NCBI GenBank assembly: GCA_037349105.1
Contig: JAYJMM010000116.1
Location: 5,456,001 to 5,520,000, forward strand
Direction: 5' to 3'
DNA from: Limnomonas spitsbergensis
Taxonomy: Eukaryota > Chlorophyta > Chlorophyceae > Chlamydomonadales
DNA length: 64,000 nt
The position numbers and the translations under genes were made by a program. Positions 10,947-23,408 of the stretch are shown in pieces. Each line of letters begins with the position of its first letter. The stretch's first letter is position 1. A model generated the notes under the pieces. That model did not search any database, had not been told where the DNA came from, and was given only the letters and a program-made list of their open reading frames with translations.

Positions 10947-13219
10947 GGTGCCGGCAGTGCATCCGCTGGCTCCGGATTGCAGGCATGCACCAGATCTCAC
11001 AGCTAGTGCCTCAGTCCTCACCCGGCCGGCCCTGGTTAGGTAAGCTGCAACCTGCTGCTTCCTACGCGGGGTAAAGCCCTCATGCACTGGTGTAGGAAGG
11101 AATTTTTGTGATACTGTACCGTAAATAATTAAATATTACACGATGAGGCGTGGATTAAGGAAGTCACCCGTGTTGGTTATTGAATAGTCATGTTAGATTG
11201 TTATAAAAAAGTCATTAGTAGATAAGATCAAGCATAAGAAACTGCAGCGCTCATGCACCTGCGGCCGTGATGACAGGGCAAGCGTTCAGGACCATGCTAC
11301 AAGAAGGCAGTGACATTAAAAGGCGTGTGAGAATTCGTCCTGCTGTGTCAGCCTGCTGAACCCTGTGTGTGTGTTTGTTTGCAGCGTATGCCGCCTGCAG
11401 TGTGCTTCGGCAGCAAGGGGATGATAGCTGTCTCCTCAACCCTGATCCCAGAACGGGAAGCTCACCTAAGCTACACCCAGGAGGTTGCGAGTTCGCCACG
11501 TCCTATTTTCTGGTATAAATTTGAGGCCGAGTTGTGCACGATTTGCGTGGCAGGTAGTAGTAAGGCAGTGATGATAAGGGAGTTCTCCTTGAATCATGAA
11601 TTCATGATAGCATGGCATTTGTGGACTCACGTCTAAAGCGCCTCTTGGTGCTCCAAGGACTGAAATCAAGCCAAAGTAAATTTACGTGTCTCAAAAGATT
11701 GTTGGCGGGGAAGCTGGATGTATCATGTATGGGGCAGGAGGCAGGGCGTGTCAGGGTGGGACAGGTGACATGGTTGTGATTTTATGAAGGCATGGGATTG
11801 TTTTTAATGAGGAAGACGACGAGCCTTGTAAGGAGGTTCAATCCATTCTTACCATCAGACGTTCACATAACATCTTATATACCGGTAGAGGCCAAGTACT
11901 TGTTTCCTCCCATTTGTGCACGGTTTGGCATCATCCCTCAGTGCATGTTTAAATACGCCCCAGACCGCCTTCAGCAGGCCGCTTTGCAGCCATGATTGGG
12001 CTGATAGGGACTGTCCCTCGACCAGCGGTGGCTTGAGTCTCAAGCGTATGCATTCGTCACACAGAAAAGTGACGTAGCTGAATTATGGCTCGAATCCCTG
12101 AAATAAATAGTGCAGTCCCTGCCAATGTAATCTCAGGGCTACTGTAGAGTGTCTCCTGAACTAATGCGTGAAAGCAACACAATGGCATTCTATGATGGCA
12201 AGCCCAGTCGACTGACGTGAACGACAATTTTCAGCCTTCCCAGTCAGCAGAGTTCTGGGGAGAACAGCTGTGAAAACATAACATATTGATTGCTGCACTC
12301 TGAAAATGACTTTTGCCATGCCCTGCCATAACTTCTCACGGGAAGAGGCGCGCTACTTTGTCAGCTGCAACCGTGCCTGTCGAAGACTATCACACAAACT
12401 TTCTGATTTATAGCTTCTGCATTGCAAGCTCTTCTCAGAGATGTCCACAGACATAGCATCATCGTTTGAAATTCGTACATAATGTGAGCAGAACGGTTGT
12501 CCACCAGGGTAGTCCCGATGAGATCGTATATATTAAGTGAACAGCTTGTTTATAGGTGACACACAAAGATCCCCATAATTTGCTGCACAAGTGTCCCTGA
12601 CGTATCTTGTCCTTCTCACGCTCAAGAGGGTGAATAGGGTTTCAGATTCAATCAATGACAGTTGTGTAGGAGATCAGGGCAACAAGCAATGGATTGTTTG
12701 ATTAGTTTAGGGGGGCACCAATCGAACTCTTTTGCACCCACGTCATGTTTTATGGCTGGGGCTTATCTTCTGCACTATGGGGTTCATTCCCACGACACTG
12801 TCGTGGTTGTGTGCTAGTTGCTTGCCCAGGGGGGTCACTGGTTTTCGCTTTCTGTCCCAGTATATTAAGTGCCTGTACCGGTTTACGGGCACATGTCCCA
12901 TGCATCAAGTGTGATGCTCTGTTGGACTGTAAAAACTTCACAAAACTTCACCAGTACTTGATGACTTCAATCTCTACGAATAAATATAAATATTACAAAT
13001 TATAGTTGCTGCAGACACAGTGCTGTAAGTCCATAGGCTTGTCCTATAATCTCGCATGTAGCAGCTGAGGAGCAAATAATTCAAGGAATATCTGCATCAG
13101 AGTCAAGGCACCACGCAGTAGTGTACATTCCTTTTACTTGCCATCGTAGTATTAGAGGACCAAACTAGGCCTACATACTGAAGGCAGCCTACGGGATGAA
13201 AAAATAGTGAACACAAAAA
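10947..13219. other. Intergenic; no supported gene
   Basis: Possible exon-like stretch near 11385-11510 after a TTTGCAG, but it does not join any neighbour in phase without a stop. A TACCGGTA palindrome lies at about 11880. The rest shows only short unrelated ORFs. Confidence 0.4.
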
Positions 13220-13224
13220 TTACA
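13220..13224 (-). terminator. TGTAA polyadenylation signal of the methyltransferase gene
   Basis: TGTAA on the minus strand about 130 nt beyond the stop codon at 13352. TGTAA is the usual green-algal polyadenylation signal. Confidence 0.4.
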
Positions 13225-13351
13225 TGTAGTGCTGGTGCATTTGGTATTTCAAATCCCAGGAAAAGAACAGCTCACGAGCATCCATGGAAGAAACTGATTT
13301 TACTGGTACACAATCTAGGTTGGAAGCTTCGGCCTTCCTGAATCAGTGCCG

Positions 13352-15472
13352 CTACTTTTCTAAGATATACACAAATGCTAGGCCAGATTCAAAGCTGATG
13401 CTCCCCTCTGGCAGTTTTACCTCTGGTTTTGCTGGCGGCGCTGCCTCCGGCTTGCCTTTGCTGCCATCCCTGACTGGTCTCCCGCGCTCAGCCCTTGTTT
13501 TGTTCACCTCCCTGGCTGATAGATCCTCAGGGGTGTCACCCTTTTCTGCTGCCTTTGCTGCTTCGTCTGCTTCAACAGCTTTTGCAGCTTCTCTTCTGAT
13601 GGCCAACTGCCGCTCCCACTCGGGCACTGCGTAGGGGTAGTCCACGAGATTCTCCTTGTACACCGTGTCGGCCCCCAGGAGTTCCTCCAGGGTCGTACAT
13701 CTCACCATCTTGAACTGGCATGGCACATGAACCAGTTGTGCATATGTTCAGGCTCAAGATTGAGGAAGTAAAAGGTTGCATGCGTCTTCAGGTTCAAGGT
13801 TCAAGGCATCGAAAGTCTAGGTAGAGGGTTACAGGGCCCAGGAGGTCAGAGCAGGCAATCATCAGGCCCCTTAAGCTGTTTAATGCATGGTATGCCAAAA
13901 GAAGCGAGCGACCTTTGCACATAGACCTTGCCTTGCAAACGGTATAAAAGTCTGAAAGGCAAGGCAAGGTCTAAACCGTGTGCAAGGCTAGACATAGACT
14001 TTGACACCTTGCCTTGCCTTGCTCATGATATAAATCAGACAGGGCTAGACCTGGTCTGCACCTCAATGATTGGGACACAGGCTGCATTAATTTTGAAGGT
14101 GCACCATTCTCCTTTTCGACTCCTCAGAGGATAGGACTCCACCGGCTTGACGGTTCCCCATCTACTCTACAGCTCCTTACTCCTCACGTAAGCCCCCAGA
14201 CATCCACAACCTCAAATGACAGGTTTCATGCGAATTGTGTGCATTGTCTTAACATGCAGCGAGTGACACCAGGAACAAGCTGTGGCAGTCAAGAAGGGTC
14301 CTCAAAGTGAGACTTTCTACGCCAGGGGAGCTTCTTGCGGTAAAATCAGTCCCAACCCGGCCTCCTATGGGGACACCCTGGCAAACCTTGTGGCAGACAG
14401 CCTGTCAGCAACAAGTCAGGTTTACATCCACTTATAATTAGGTTTTAGAGGTCTAAAGCATCAGCCCTTCCATGAGCATACACACCTGGATATCATGCCA
14501 GAACACGGAGTTGAGGAAGTTAATGCGGTCGTTGGGTGGCGAGTGCGAAACCATGATGAGAGTCCCCGGCGTACGCATCATCTCAAACACCCATTTGATT
14601 GCCCGGGTTGACCGCTCCCACCCATCCTCGGCTGCGAGGGTGATGTCTAAGGTTCCCTGCACAGGTGCCATGTTGAAGGTACCATTACGATAGCCAAGAC
14701 AATCTCGACTCCAAAAGCATTTATTTATGCACTTTTGCTTATGGCAGGCAAAGCATGTCTTCTTGTCTGGTGCTGCAATGGTGTACATCTAAAATTTAAA
14801 GAGTACCGGTAGAGCAATGAGAAAGCCTATCCCGTGACTCACACGCTTGATTATTCTTAGACAATGCCAGCTTTGGACAAGCTCATATGGGCCACCCACC
14901 CATGCTTGTCTTGTGACATCCATGCCAGTATAATCCTATGGCTGCATCCCATCCCACTTGTATAAGCCCTTGCAGTGACTAACCTTGTCAACTATCAGGT
15001 CAAAGCGCATTTGGGGGTTCTTGAGCTGAGGCTGTTCTGCGGCACCTGGATCCCCGACATGGAAGTAAAGCCCGAGGCGACCGCCTTTTTCATTGCGCTT
15101 CCGTACGACCTCCATGGCTGGCGCACAGAAATCTAGCACGACGACCTCTTTGATGCCTCTGCAGCGAGGGGGCAGTCTCAGGCATGCGACACAATGACCA
15201 ACATGCCATGCAAAGGTGCAAAGGGGCATCGTCAAAGATTAACATGCATGTGCAATGAGCATGCAGCAGTGTACTTACGCATCGTAAATTTCCTCAGGGA
15301 AGTAGCTGATGCCAGAACCAAGCACCATCCCTGCTGCCCTAGGCCGCTTCAAGAGTGGCGATATGAGTGGCATCAAGTTTGAGTAATCGCACAGCCAGTC
15401 CACATGCTGTTTGTTTAATTTTTTTGCTTCGATTTTCATCCTAGCGTCCCATAGCTCCGGTGTGTGGAACAT
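13352..15472 (-). CDS. Class I SAM methyltransferase, METTL12/METTL13 type
   Basis: Four exons: 15472-15279, 15158-14984, 14656-14486 and 13714-13352, all phases consistent, 300 residues. It starts with the family's ELWDARMK and HVDWLCDYSNLMPLISPLL block. SAM-binding motif I is VLGSG (about 50-54); an acidic residue follows in VVVLDF (74), then HVGD (98-101). The family signature VDKGTLD (121-127) is formed exactly across the exon 2/3 junction, and TLIMVSHSPPNDR (155-167) matches the post-motif strand. The closing strand LAFVYILEK ends the protein. Members methylate lysines of eEF1A (METTL13, EEF1AKMT4) or citrate synthase (METTL12); the substrate here cannot be told. Odd feature: a Lys/Ala/Glu/Pro-rich insertion (about residues 218-280) just before the last strand. 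No targeting peptide is obvious. Confidence 0.85.
13923..13972. repeat. CTTGCCTTGC inverted repeat in intron 3 of the methyltransferase gene
   Basis: AGACCTTGCCTTGC at 13923-13936 pairs perfectly with 13959-13972 across a 22-nt loop. A further CCTTGCCTTGCCTTGC copy lies near 14005. Confidence 0.7.
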
Positions 15473-16241
15473 TTTTCAAGGAGCTCCAGCATCGACGAAG
15501 TCGTCTAAGGCCTTCTCGGCAGCAACCTGAATACCTGATCCCTTGATACCGGGAAGGCGAAGAAAGTGTGGAATGTTGTCCGTGGAATATCATCTCCGGA
15601 AGCCGATCTGGACAGTATGCACCGGACTGTATGGGTAATCGCCGCCCTTAAACCAGGCCGGGCAGGTAGGGGTGGGTGTAGCGACGCCGCTGTCTCCCAG
15701 CAAGCCGCAGCTTTGAAAGGAGTGACGACAATGTCACAGTTGTAGGGGAATGCAAACCCCAATGACATGATACTGTGATTTGGTTGGGGTTTGATTTCCT
15801 CTAAAACCGGACACAATTTGACGCACGTTGTTGTCTCTAGTAACTACACTGACGGCGTTGGTCAGAAACAGTGCATACATCGAAATTTTGCAATCCAAGG
15901 ATAAACCCCATTTACGCTCTCGGACCTAGTCCAGACAGGGGTTCAGGAGTGCATAAACAGCGCGAATTCTCTGCATTAATTTCAGCGGAAGGAGTCAAAT
16001 AATCCTACAGGTTTGTTATACTGCAGATCGCTGCCTTCCGATGCCAACAAAAACGTGTCAGCAAACGTGTTTCTGCCGTGCATATTCCTGATGCGATGGT
16101 TGTAAGCGATGTCTACCTTGGGCAGCAGCGAATGCTGCTTCTCATTTTTATTATAGTGCACAGGTCTGTCGTCAGATTCATTGGAATGCGTTTGTATCTG
16201 AACTCCCTGTCTATCATCGTGCACCTGTCGCAGGAGATATC
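15473..16241. promoter_or_regulatory. Divergent intergenic region between methyltransferase and SFC1
   Basis: 769 bp separate the two start codons, which point away from each other, so both promoters must lie here. No TATA box or other named element is convincing. Confidence 0.35.
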
Positions 16242-17645
16242 ATGGCTGAAACCAAGAAAAAGGCGCAGATCAGCCCTGTCATCAAGGGCTTATCTGGATC
16301 CTTGGGAGGTGTTGCCGAGGCCTGCCTGCTGCAACCTATCGATGTCATCAAGACGCGCATCCAGCTTGACAAAGTTGGGAAGTACAGGGGTATATACTCT
16401 ACTGGACAGGTGAGATATTATAGGGCTCGTTAGTGCCCTTAGGGCCACTCATGGAAGTTTCACATGCGACTGAACAGAAGGCTCATGCCAGCAGGTATGT
16501 CCAGCCTGAGGCCCTTTCACATGACCTTGCTTCATCTGGGGAGTCTAACCGCCAGTGCCAGCCCCCCACTTCAATCACTCTGATAGCTTCCGCTGCATTG
16601 CTTTTCGCCTTGTTCACCTGCAGACCATCATCAAGGAGGAGGGCATTCGCTCGTTATGGAAGGGCCTCACACCCTTTGCGACGCACCTCACACTGAAGTA
16701 CGCCCTGCGCATGGGATCAAACAGCATGTACCAGAATCTGCTTAGGAGCAAGGATGGCTCCTTGACCACGGGCGCGCGTATGGGCGCAGGCTTCCTTGCG
16801 GGGATCACGGAGGCGCTGATCATTGTGACACCTTTTGAAGTCGTCAAGATCCGCCTGCAGCAGCAGAAGGGCCTGACCAAGGAGCAGATGCATTACAAGG
16901 GGCCGGTGCACGGAGCGTACACCATCCTAAAAGAGGAGGGAATCCGCGGCCTGTGGTCAGGGGCCACACCCACGGTGCTCCGGAACGGCACCAACCAGAT
17001 GTGCCTGTTCATTGCAAAACCGACGCTTGACGCGGTGCTGTGGAACAAGCATGAACACGACGGGAAGCAGCTGACCCCACTGCAGTCCATGTCCTCCGGG
17101 TTCCTCGCGGCTTTCGTCGGACCCTGCGCGACCGGGCCGTTCGACGTCGCCAAGACACGCCTCATGGCGCAGACCAAGCAAGGCGGCATTAAGTACAAGG
17201 GCTTCCTAGATGTTTTGATCAAGATCCCACAAGAGGTACGACAGAAATCTCATCTCTCGTTCGGTCTTGGACTTGGCTGTTTGTCTTTTGCTTTTATTCG
17301 AGAGCCTATGTCTATGTCATGCACATACAAAAGGGTTGGTGGCATACGAGGCAAACAGTAATTGGTGCACGGCAGGATTTTTTTTGTAAAAACAGCTCAG
17401 GTTAACACAGGCGGGCCCAGGTATCTTAAGCGCACCCAAGCGTGCTGCTATGTGCACCAAATTTACATCTAAACCAGCTACTTGTGCCTCACTTGCGCCT
17501 CTACTTGTGCTCGCAGGAGGGCATCATGGCACTGTGGAAGGGCTTGTTCCCGCGCCTGCTGCGAATCCCGCCTGGGCAGGCCATCGTGTGGGGGGTCAGC
17601 GATCAAATTACCGGCTACTTCGAGAGGCAGCTTCCTCAACACTAG
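16242..17645 (+). CDS. SFC1: Mitochondrial succinate/fumarate carrier
   Basis: Three exons (16242-16409, 16624-17235, 17517-17645), all phase 0, give 302 residues, normal length for a mitochondrial carrier. The three signature motifs are PIDVIKTR (32-39), PFEVVKIR (126-133) and PFDVAKTR (228-235), each beginning an odd-numbered transmembrane helix, with EEGIRSLWKG, EEGIRGLWSG and EEGIMALWKG between helices. The spacing and sequence LLQPIDVIKTRIQ and GTNQMCLF match the succinate/fumarate carrier (yeast Sfc1/Acr1, plant mSFC1). Known role: exchange of succinate for fumarate across the inner mitochondrial membrane, linking the glyoxylate cycle to gluconeogenesis. No N-terminal presequence, as usual for the family. 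Confidence 0.95.
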
Positions 17646-18917
17646 GAAGAGCAGCCCACAAGGCTGTGTGTGTCATCAGGATATTCAGCATTTTTTCTTT
17701 TAAGTTGCCTTGATGTTGGCCCCTTGTGTCCAATACCAGTATCCGAGGTGCGAGAATGAATCCTGTCGCAAGTTGAGTTAAGAGACCTTACCATCTTGGA
17801 ATAAGTAGGAGGGGTTCGTTAGTTTGGCCTTTGTTGCCAAGTATCCTATGAAGGGTATGAAGTAGTATTTTTCATGTGATCGATCTGCAATTATGGCAAG
17901 ACAAACGTGGTCCGGCAAACAAAGTGCGTGATGTTACACTGCCTCGTGTTGTCATATTTTGGGATGGGCTCAGCCAAGTTATTTAGTTGAACCCTTTGAT
18001 TGTACCTACTTGTGTTGTACATGTGAACAACCTGCGAGTAGAACAATTAAACAATACCAAGTGTTTTGTCCTTTGAAGTCCATGATGTTATTTTGCCTGA
18101 TGTATTTGGGTGGGCACAGCCAAGTAACTCGGTTACAATTAAAAGACAACCAGTATACCAACATCATCAGTGTACCGAGCATGTGCTAAAAGCGCTGGCT
18201 CATTGCGTGATTCTGTGGATAGTCACTTTATGGTAGGGCCCACCCCGACCAACAGGAATCCAATGCAGGGCTGACAAATGCATTGGTAGTGAGGAGAGAG
18301 CCTCTTCACCCCACCTTTACTCGCAGCACAATGTTATGTTTCATCCGAACTGCAGGACATGAGTGAGTGATTTGCTTCAGTTTGAACACGTTTGGGCAAG
18401 GACCCCAATCGTCCTTGCTGATAGCAAAAAAAATGATGGCACCACTAGTTGATGAGTCAATTAGGACATTATCACTGGCTGATGAGATATGGCCACGGGG
18501 CTGTCATGGTGGCTGTCTGTGTCCATGATTTCGCATGCAACCGCCATGTGACAATTTGTTCCCGTCAAGAAACCCTCAACAATGACCAATCCCGGCAATC
18601 TGATTAACCATCCGTGGCATTAAACTTCGTTGTTAGAGTCTGGACCCCGGGCTGGGTTGGCTGGGGAAGAGTGCTCGAGCAGGGTTTTGCACGTGGTACC
18701 CATATGTCGATGTGTGGACGAGGGACCTGTGTGATGGGATCCTACTGAACAGTCTCAACCTCACCAGGATATTTGATCACGTCATTAGGGGCCAAAGCGT
18801 CGTTGCAATTTATGATGAAGTGACTGGCACACTAGGCAGAGGTCAGGTTCATAATTCAATATTGTGGCGATGGCTCAATTTGACCGATTGAGCCATCGAT
18901 AAGCTCATCGTGTCATC
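17646..18917. other. Intergenic: SFC1 3' region and DLDG1 upstream region
   Basis: No ORF with domain or splice support. Contains two TTGATGAG/CTGATGAG stretches near 18445-18490 (see rejected items). Confidence 0.5.
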
Positions 18918-21900
18918 ATGCCCGGATTGAGCTCGAGGGTGCGTTGCCTTGCTTCCCGCAACACACGTTTTCTCCCGTCATCCTCGTGGAGCCGGCCACT
19001 GCTGCCAGGCGCTAGCGCTGTCCGAATCAAGGGGGGGCATCGCGATGTGCGCATGACAGCAAACAACTCCTCTTCCGATTTTGGCTCTGAAAACTCTCAG
19101 CTTGGCCGTTTGCGGTCTTTCATCGGCAATATCAGCCTCCCCATGAACGAAGCCTCCACAACACAGCGACCAGTGCGACCCAAAGCCCCCCCAGCGCCTT
19201 ACAAACCAAAAGACCCCCAGGACTGGGGCATCTCTGCATGGGAGCAGGACTGGGACCCAGAGGAGGGCCTGGATGAGGAACAAATCGAGCAAATAGAGGT
19301 TGAGGCTGAAGAGGAGTTTCGGAGAGTACCAGGGGAAAAAACTCCCAGGGACAAATGGATCACGCCTCTGCTCGACTTCAAATCAGTGTCCGGAGCTGTC
19401 GACCCGGACCAAGGTGACCAGAATTCCAGCCATGCGGCCCCATGTCGCTCATCAGCTTACCCCATGCCCATCAGCATCAGCACGCCCCTTTATATGCCAT
19501 CATGCGCACGAACCAGGTGTCCAGGTCATGTCCGGGCAGCTGGTAGTAAACCTGCATCACCCCCACTCTGGGATCACCTGAAAATTGCGCATGCTCTCTC
19601 CTGCGCAGAAAGAACCGAGGACAACCTTCAAGGGGAGGCCTTGGCAAACAAGGACGAGTCACAGCGGGCCCTGCGCTATGCTGCGCAGATAATAGGTATG
19701 TTCTGAATAGTCACATACCATCCGCGCAAAAACTAATTGGGCGCCGAAGGCTCCAGGCAACTCGGTAGATTCCTTAGATTTTCATGTCTATCTCATGCTT
19801 GCATCAATTACTTTCTCAGTTCTCACTGTTAGCTTGGCCTCGCCTGACCCTTTCAAGAAAGGATGTGTCTGTGCTGTTTCGAAATAGCCCTTCAAAATGT
19901 ATCAGGGCTGGACTGCGTATGTATGGTGTTTCAGGTCCAGGCCAGCGCCCGTATGCTTGGCTCAACTGACATGGGAATACCGGTACTGGGAATCCATTAT
20001 ATTATGAGGAAGCTGTGTGCGCTGGTTCATGGTTGGCCTCATGGACATCCATCATCCTCAGCTTGCGCTTGAAACAACAGAAGTTAGTCGCTGCTAGTCC
20101 TCCCTGGAGTTGCCCCTTGTCCATGGCTTTCTAGCTATGGTGACCCTGGCAGGCCTTCAGTGCAGCTTGATGCCTCAGGACAGCATTCAACCTGACTCTG
20201 AGTTGTCCAGTCGGGTCGCCGTGTATCCCCTGATCCCTCTCCCTCATGCCAGGCATCCCGCTTGTTACGGGCTTCATTGTCAGCAGAACATTGGCAGACC
20301 CAGTGCTGAGCTTTGTGCTGCAAAATAACGAGGACGCCTTTGCAATGAACGACCGTCAGAAGGTGGAGGGAGCCATGTCGGTGCGGATGGAGGAGACACG
20401 CTTGCGCATGGATGCTGCCATCGGCAAGGTAATTGAGACCTTGCTACACAGTTGTCATCGTCGCATATCCCCTCATTGATCATGCACCCCAAACACCAGA
20501 ATCGTTGAAAAGCCTCTCTGAAAATATATCATGGATGCAAAATCATTGCAAATGTGAGGAAGAGGCAGGTGTCTACCGACTGCCATGCAGCTGCGCTGTG
20601 CCCTTTGGTAATGAGCTGAGGAAGTGGTCACCCGTCGTTGATGAGCTGTGTGAGGCGGTCCAACTTGGGTGATGAAGGGTGGGCTGGTCAGGCTCGGGTG
20701 ATGACATTAGGGAGCTTATCACACAAAGCTGATGAGATGATGGACCTGGTCACACTTGGTTGATGAGTTGATGAACTCATCACAGATGGCTGATGAGATG
20801 ATAAACCCCATCACACTTGGCTGGTGGGGTGATAGACCTGGTCACACTTGGATGATGAGACAAGGGACCTGGTCACACTTGGCTCGTGAGACAAGGGACC
20901 TGGTCACACTTGGCTGGTCAGATGAGGGAGTTGGTCACACACTCAGCACCTTCAGATTGCTCTATGTCTCGATCAGGCCACCTAGCCCATCATTGTGTAC
21001 ATCAGTATCTGCCTCATACATCATCATGCGTCGCCCACTCAATTGTTGCCTCAAAAGGCACCCTGTCTGGTCCATCCCAATCCCTCAAGCCGCCCTGCCA
21101 AACCATGAAACCACACAAAGCCCCTACAAGTCCCTGACAATCCTTCATCCTCTCCCACCGGAGTCGCGTTGTGCCCCCAAGCCGCCTCCTTCTTTCTGTG
21201 CAGCTACTACGCATGGCACCCTATGCATCCGCATGTTCTTTAGTTCCCCCACACAGCCGGTCGTATCGTGAGTCCCCGGGATCTGTGTTGGTCTGTGCCC
21301 CGCTCACTGCAGGCCCCACTGCTCACTCAAGAGTTGTTTGCTATCCCTGGATCTTCCTCATTGATCTGCACATTTTGACATTTGTCCCAACAGGCCCCGC
21401 CTCGCACCAAGCAGTTTTTACCCATACCCCCTGAGCTTTTGCGTTCCTTCATGCATTGTCCCCCGCAGGCCCCCCCTCTCACCGAGGAGTTCCTGACGGA
21501 GCACATGCGCGAGTTTGCGCACGAGCTGGAGGAGGAAGAGCGGCAGAACAACGAGCAGAACCTGATCACCGTTGTGTCGGACTCCGTCAGCGCCATCATG
21601 CTGTTTGGAATGCTAGTGCAGCGCTCCAGGGGGCGCCAGGCTCTGTTCAGCACCTTCTCGCGGCTGTTTGAGGGCCTGAGCGACATCGCCAAGGCAGTGA
21701 TGATCATCCTCATCGCTGACACGCTGTTGGGGTATCACTCGGAGGAGGGCTGGACAGGGCTGCTGGAACTGGTGCTGGGGCATTACGGTGCGGAGGCTGA
21801 GGAGGAGGGTGTCGTCATCTTTGTGGGCGTGGTGAGTTGGCCTCCCTGGCACGCGCATCATAATACAGATTGTAGTTTGCACGTGGTACTAGCAGGATAC

Positions 21901-22472
21901 CGGTATCAGCAATACCGTTTTTTAATCTTATCAAAAAATAAATTTGCCGTTTTTTATATAAGCTGAGGGCAGTTTGTGTTGTCATGTCCGGCTGCAGCCC
22001 AGGGCTAGTGGTGGGTGCATCAGGGTAAAAATCGACCCAGCTTGGACGCATGGACCCCCCCGTATGGCATTTGTGTGTGGCAAGTAGAGGTCACCAGCTC
22101 AAGCGCAGTAGCGCACGAGCACATGGGAACTATGAGCGGGAATCTACTGGCAGTGCCTCTCGGTGGGCTGTGCTGCCTGCACCATGGCCCCAGATCAGAA
22201 TTTGAACAGCCTATCTGTCCCCAAGAATGTACATGGGAACCCGAAACCACCTCACTGAACCCCCTACAGTCCGAAGAGCCCCACAGGTACCAGGGGTGAT
22301 TGCCTCACAGATTCCTCAACAATAATTGTGTCACCGAGTCACTTGTTCCTATTACTGTGTGCTGCAGATCCCAGTGGTGATTGATGTGTTGTTCAAGTAC
22401 TGGATCTTCATCGGGCTGAACAAGATCAGCCCAGGCGCAGTGGTCACTATCAAGCAAATTGACACTCACTAG
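18918..22472 (+). CDS. DLDG1: Chloroplast-envelope CemA/PxcA-family protein (DLDG1-like)
   Basis: Five exons: 18918-19413, 19609-19695, 20253-20428, 21469-21831 and 22368-22472, phases matching, 408 residues. The first ~45 residues are Arg/Ser-rich with few acids, a likely chloroplast transit peptide; an acidic region (EEGLDEEQIEQIEVEAEEEF) follows. The C-terminal half carries the family's membrane segments: IPLVTGFIVSRTL, ITVVSDSVSAIMLFGML, DIAKAVMIILIADTLLGYHS and the CemA hallmark VLFKYWIFIGLNKISPGAVV near the end. Known relatives are plastid CemA (Ycf10), cyanobacterial PxcA and nuclear plant DLDG1, envelope proteins affecting proton homeostasis and light acclimation. A transit peptide plus nuclear introns fits DLDG1 rather than a transferred plastid gene. 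Intron 3 holds a ~31-bp repeat array; TGTAA signals lie at 22694-22735. Confidence 0.88.
20640..20940. repeat. ~31-bp tandem array in DLDG1 intron 3
   Basis: About nine imperfect units built around GGTCACACTTGG and TGATGAG/TGAGACA, e.g. near 20740, 20800, 20835, 20870 and 20905. Lies entirely within the intron between exons 3 and 4. Confidence 0.8.
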
Positions 22473-22693
22473 CCAGGCGACCATACATCGAATAAGCTTT
22501 CCTGCATTTGTTGATCGTCGAAAGTGAAGTCGATTGAGATGCAGACACTATTTACCTCGTGATTCCTCACAGCGTCTTTACAGTCAGTTTACTAGACTCT
22601 ATCAAAGGAGACGGACCTCAAATTGCAAAGACCATGTGGCGTTGGTCAAATTCATAGTAATATGTATGATTCATACCTACCCCACAACACCAT

Positions 22694-22735
22694 TGTAACT
22701 AACGACATCCAGTTTACCTTGTAAGGCCATTGTAA
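22694..22735 (+). terminator. Cluster of three TGTAA polyadenylation signals (DLDG1)
   Basis: TGTAA at 22694, 22720 and 22731, 220-260 nt after the DLDG1 stop codon. Confidence 0.5.
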
Positions 22736-23408
22736 GATGTCACATCAAATTGTTCATACATGTACTGTACCCTGGCCGCAGAAGTCAATCACAGGCATCA
22801 CAGCTGTATCCCTTGCTGAGGCGGAATTATTGCCTCACAGCAGCATGATGTCCACTATACGTGGCTAGGTGGGAGGGATGATGCCCTAATGCCCTATCAA
22901 ATCTTGCTCGCACATATTAATATAACCCAATGCTTCGGGTAAGGCGAATTCTCCACCATAACAACTAGTTAGTAACAAAACATGACAATTAGTAGTAGCT
23001 TCCTACCCCAGCATGCGCCTGCCTATTGCCACTGCAGGGACCCCAGATGCTCGCAGCTGATGTTTGGCCAAGGGTGCAAGCTTGGCGGAACTGGGTAGTC
23101 TCTGATCTGGGTCTTGTGACTGTGGAAAATGAAGTGGGCATGCATGTTTTGCGCATGCATGTGAATGCACAATGGATATCTCAGTGACCGATAGTCGGGT
23201 CATTCAGAATTAATCACACAGTGATCCCGTGCTCAGGGGTGTGGGGAGGCGCCCAGCACCAGCATCCACGAAATGTCGGTACCATCCTGAGGAAAGAGGT
23301 GGACAACTGGGTCTCTGATGGCCTGGTCACATGTCATGTTTGCACGCATGGACCCATGAGTACCCGCCTTGTTCAGCTTGACCACGGTGCCAGAACTCTC
23401 ACCTCGAT
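22736..23408. other. Convergent intergenic region, no gene seen
   Basis: Lies between the 3' ends of DLDG1 (plus) and the transporter (minus). Confidence 0.5.

Noticed and set aside
11251..11669. Overlapping ORFs near 11.4 kb as a fifth exon of the coiled-coil gene
   Set aside because: No in-phase junction from exon 4 avoids an immediate stop; 3' UTR or spacer is simpler.
18440..20940. CTGATGAG strings reminiscent of hammerhead ribozyme cores
   Set aside because: The GAAA half of the core and the closing stems are absent at each site examined.
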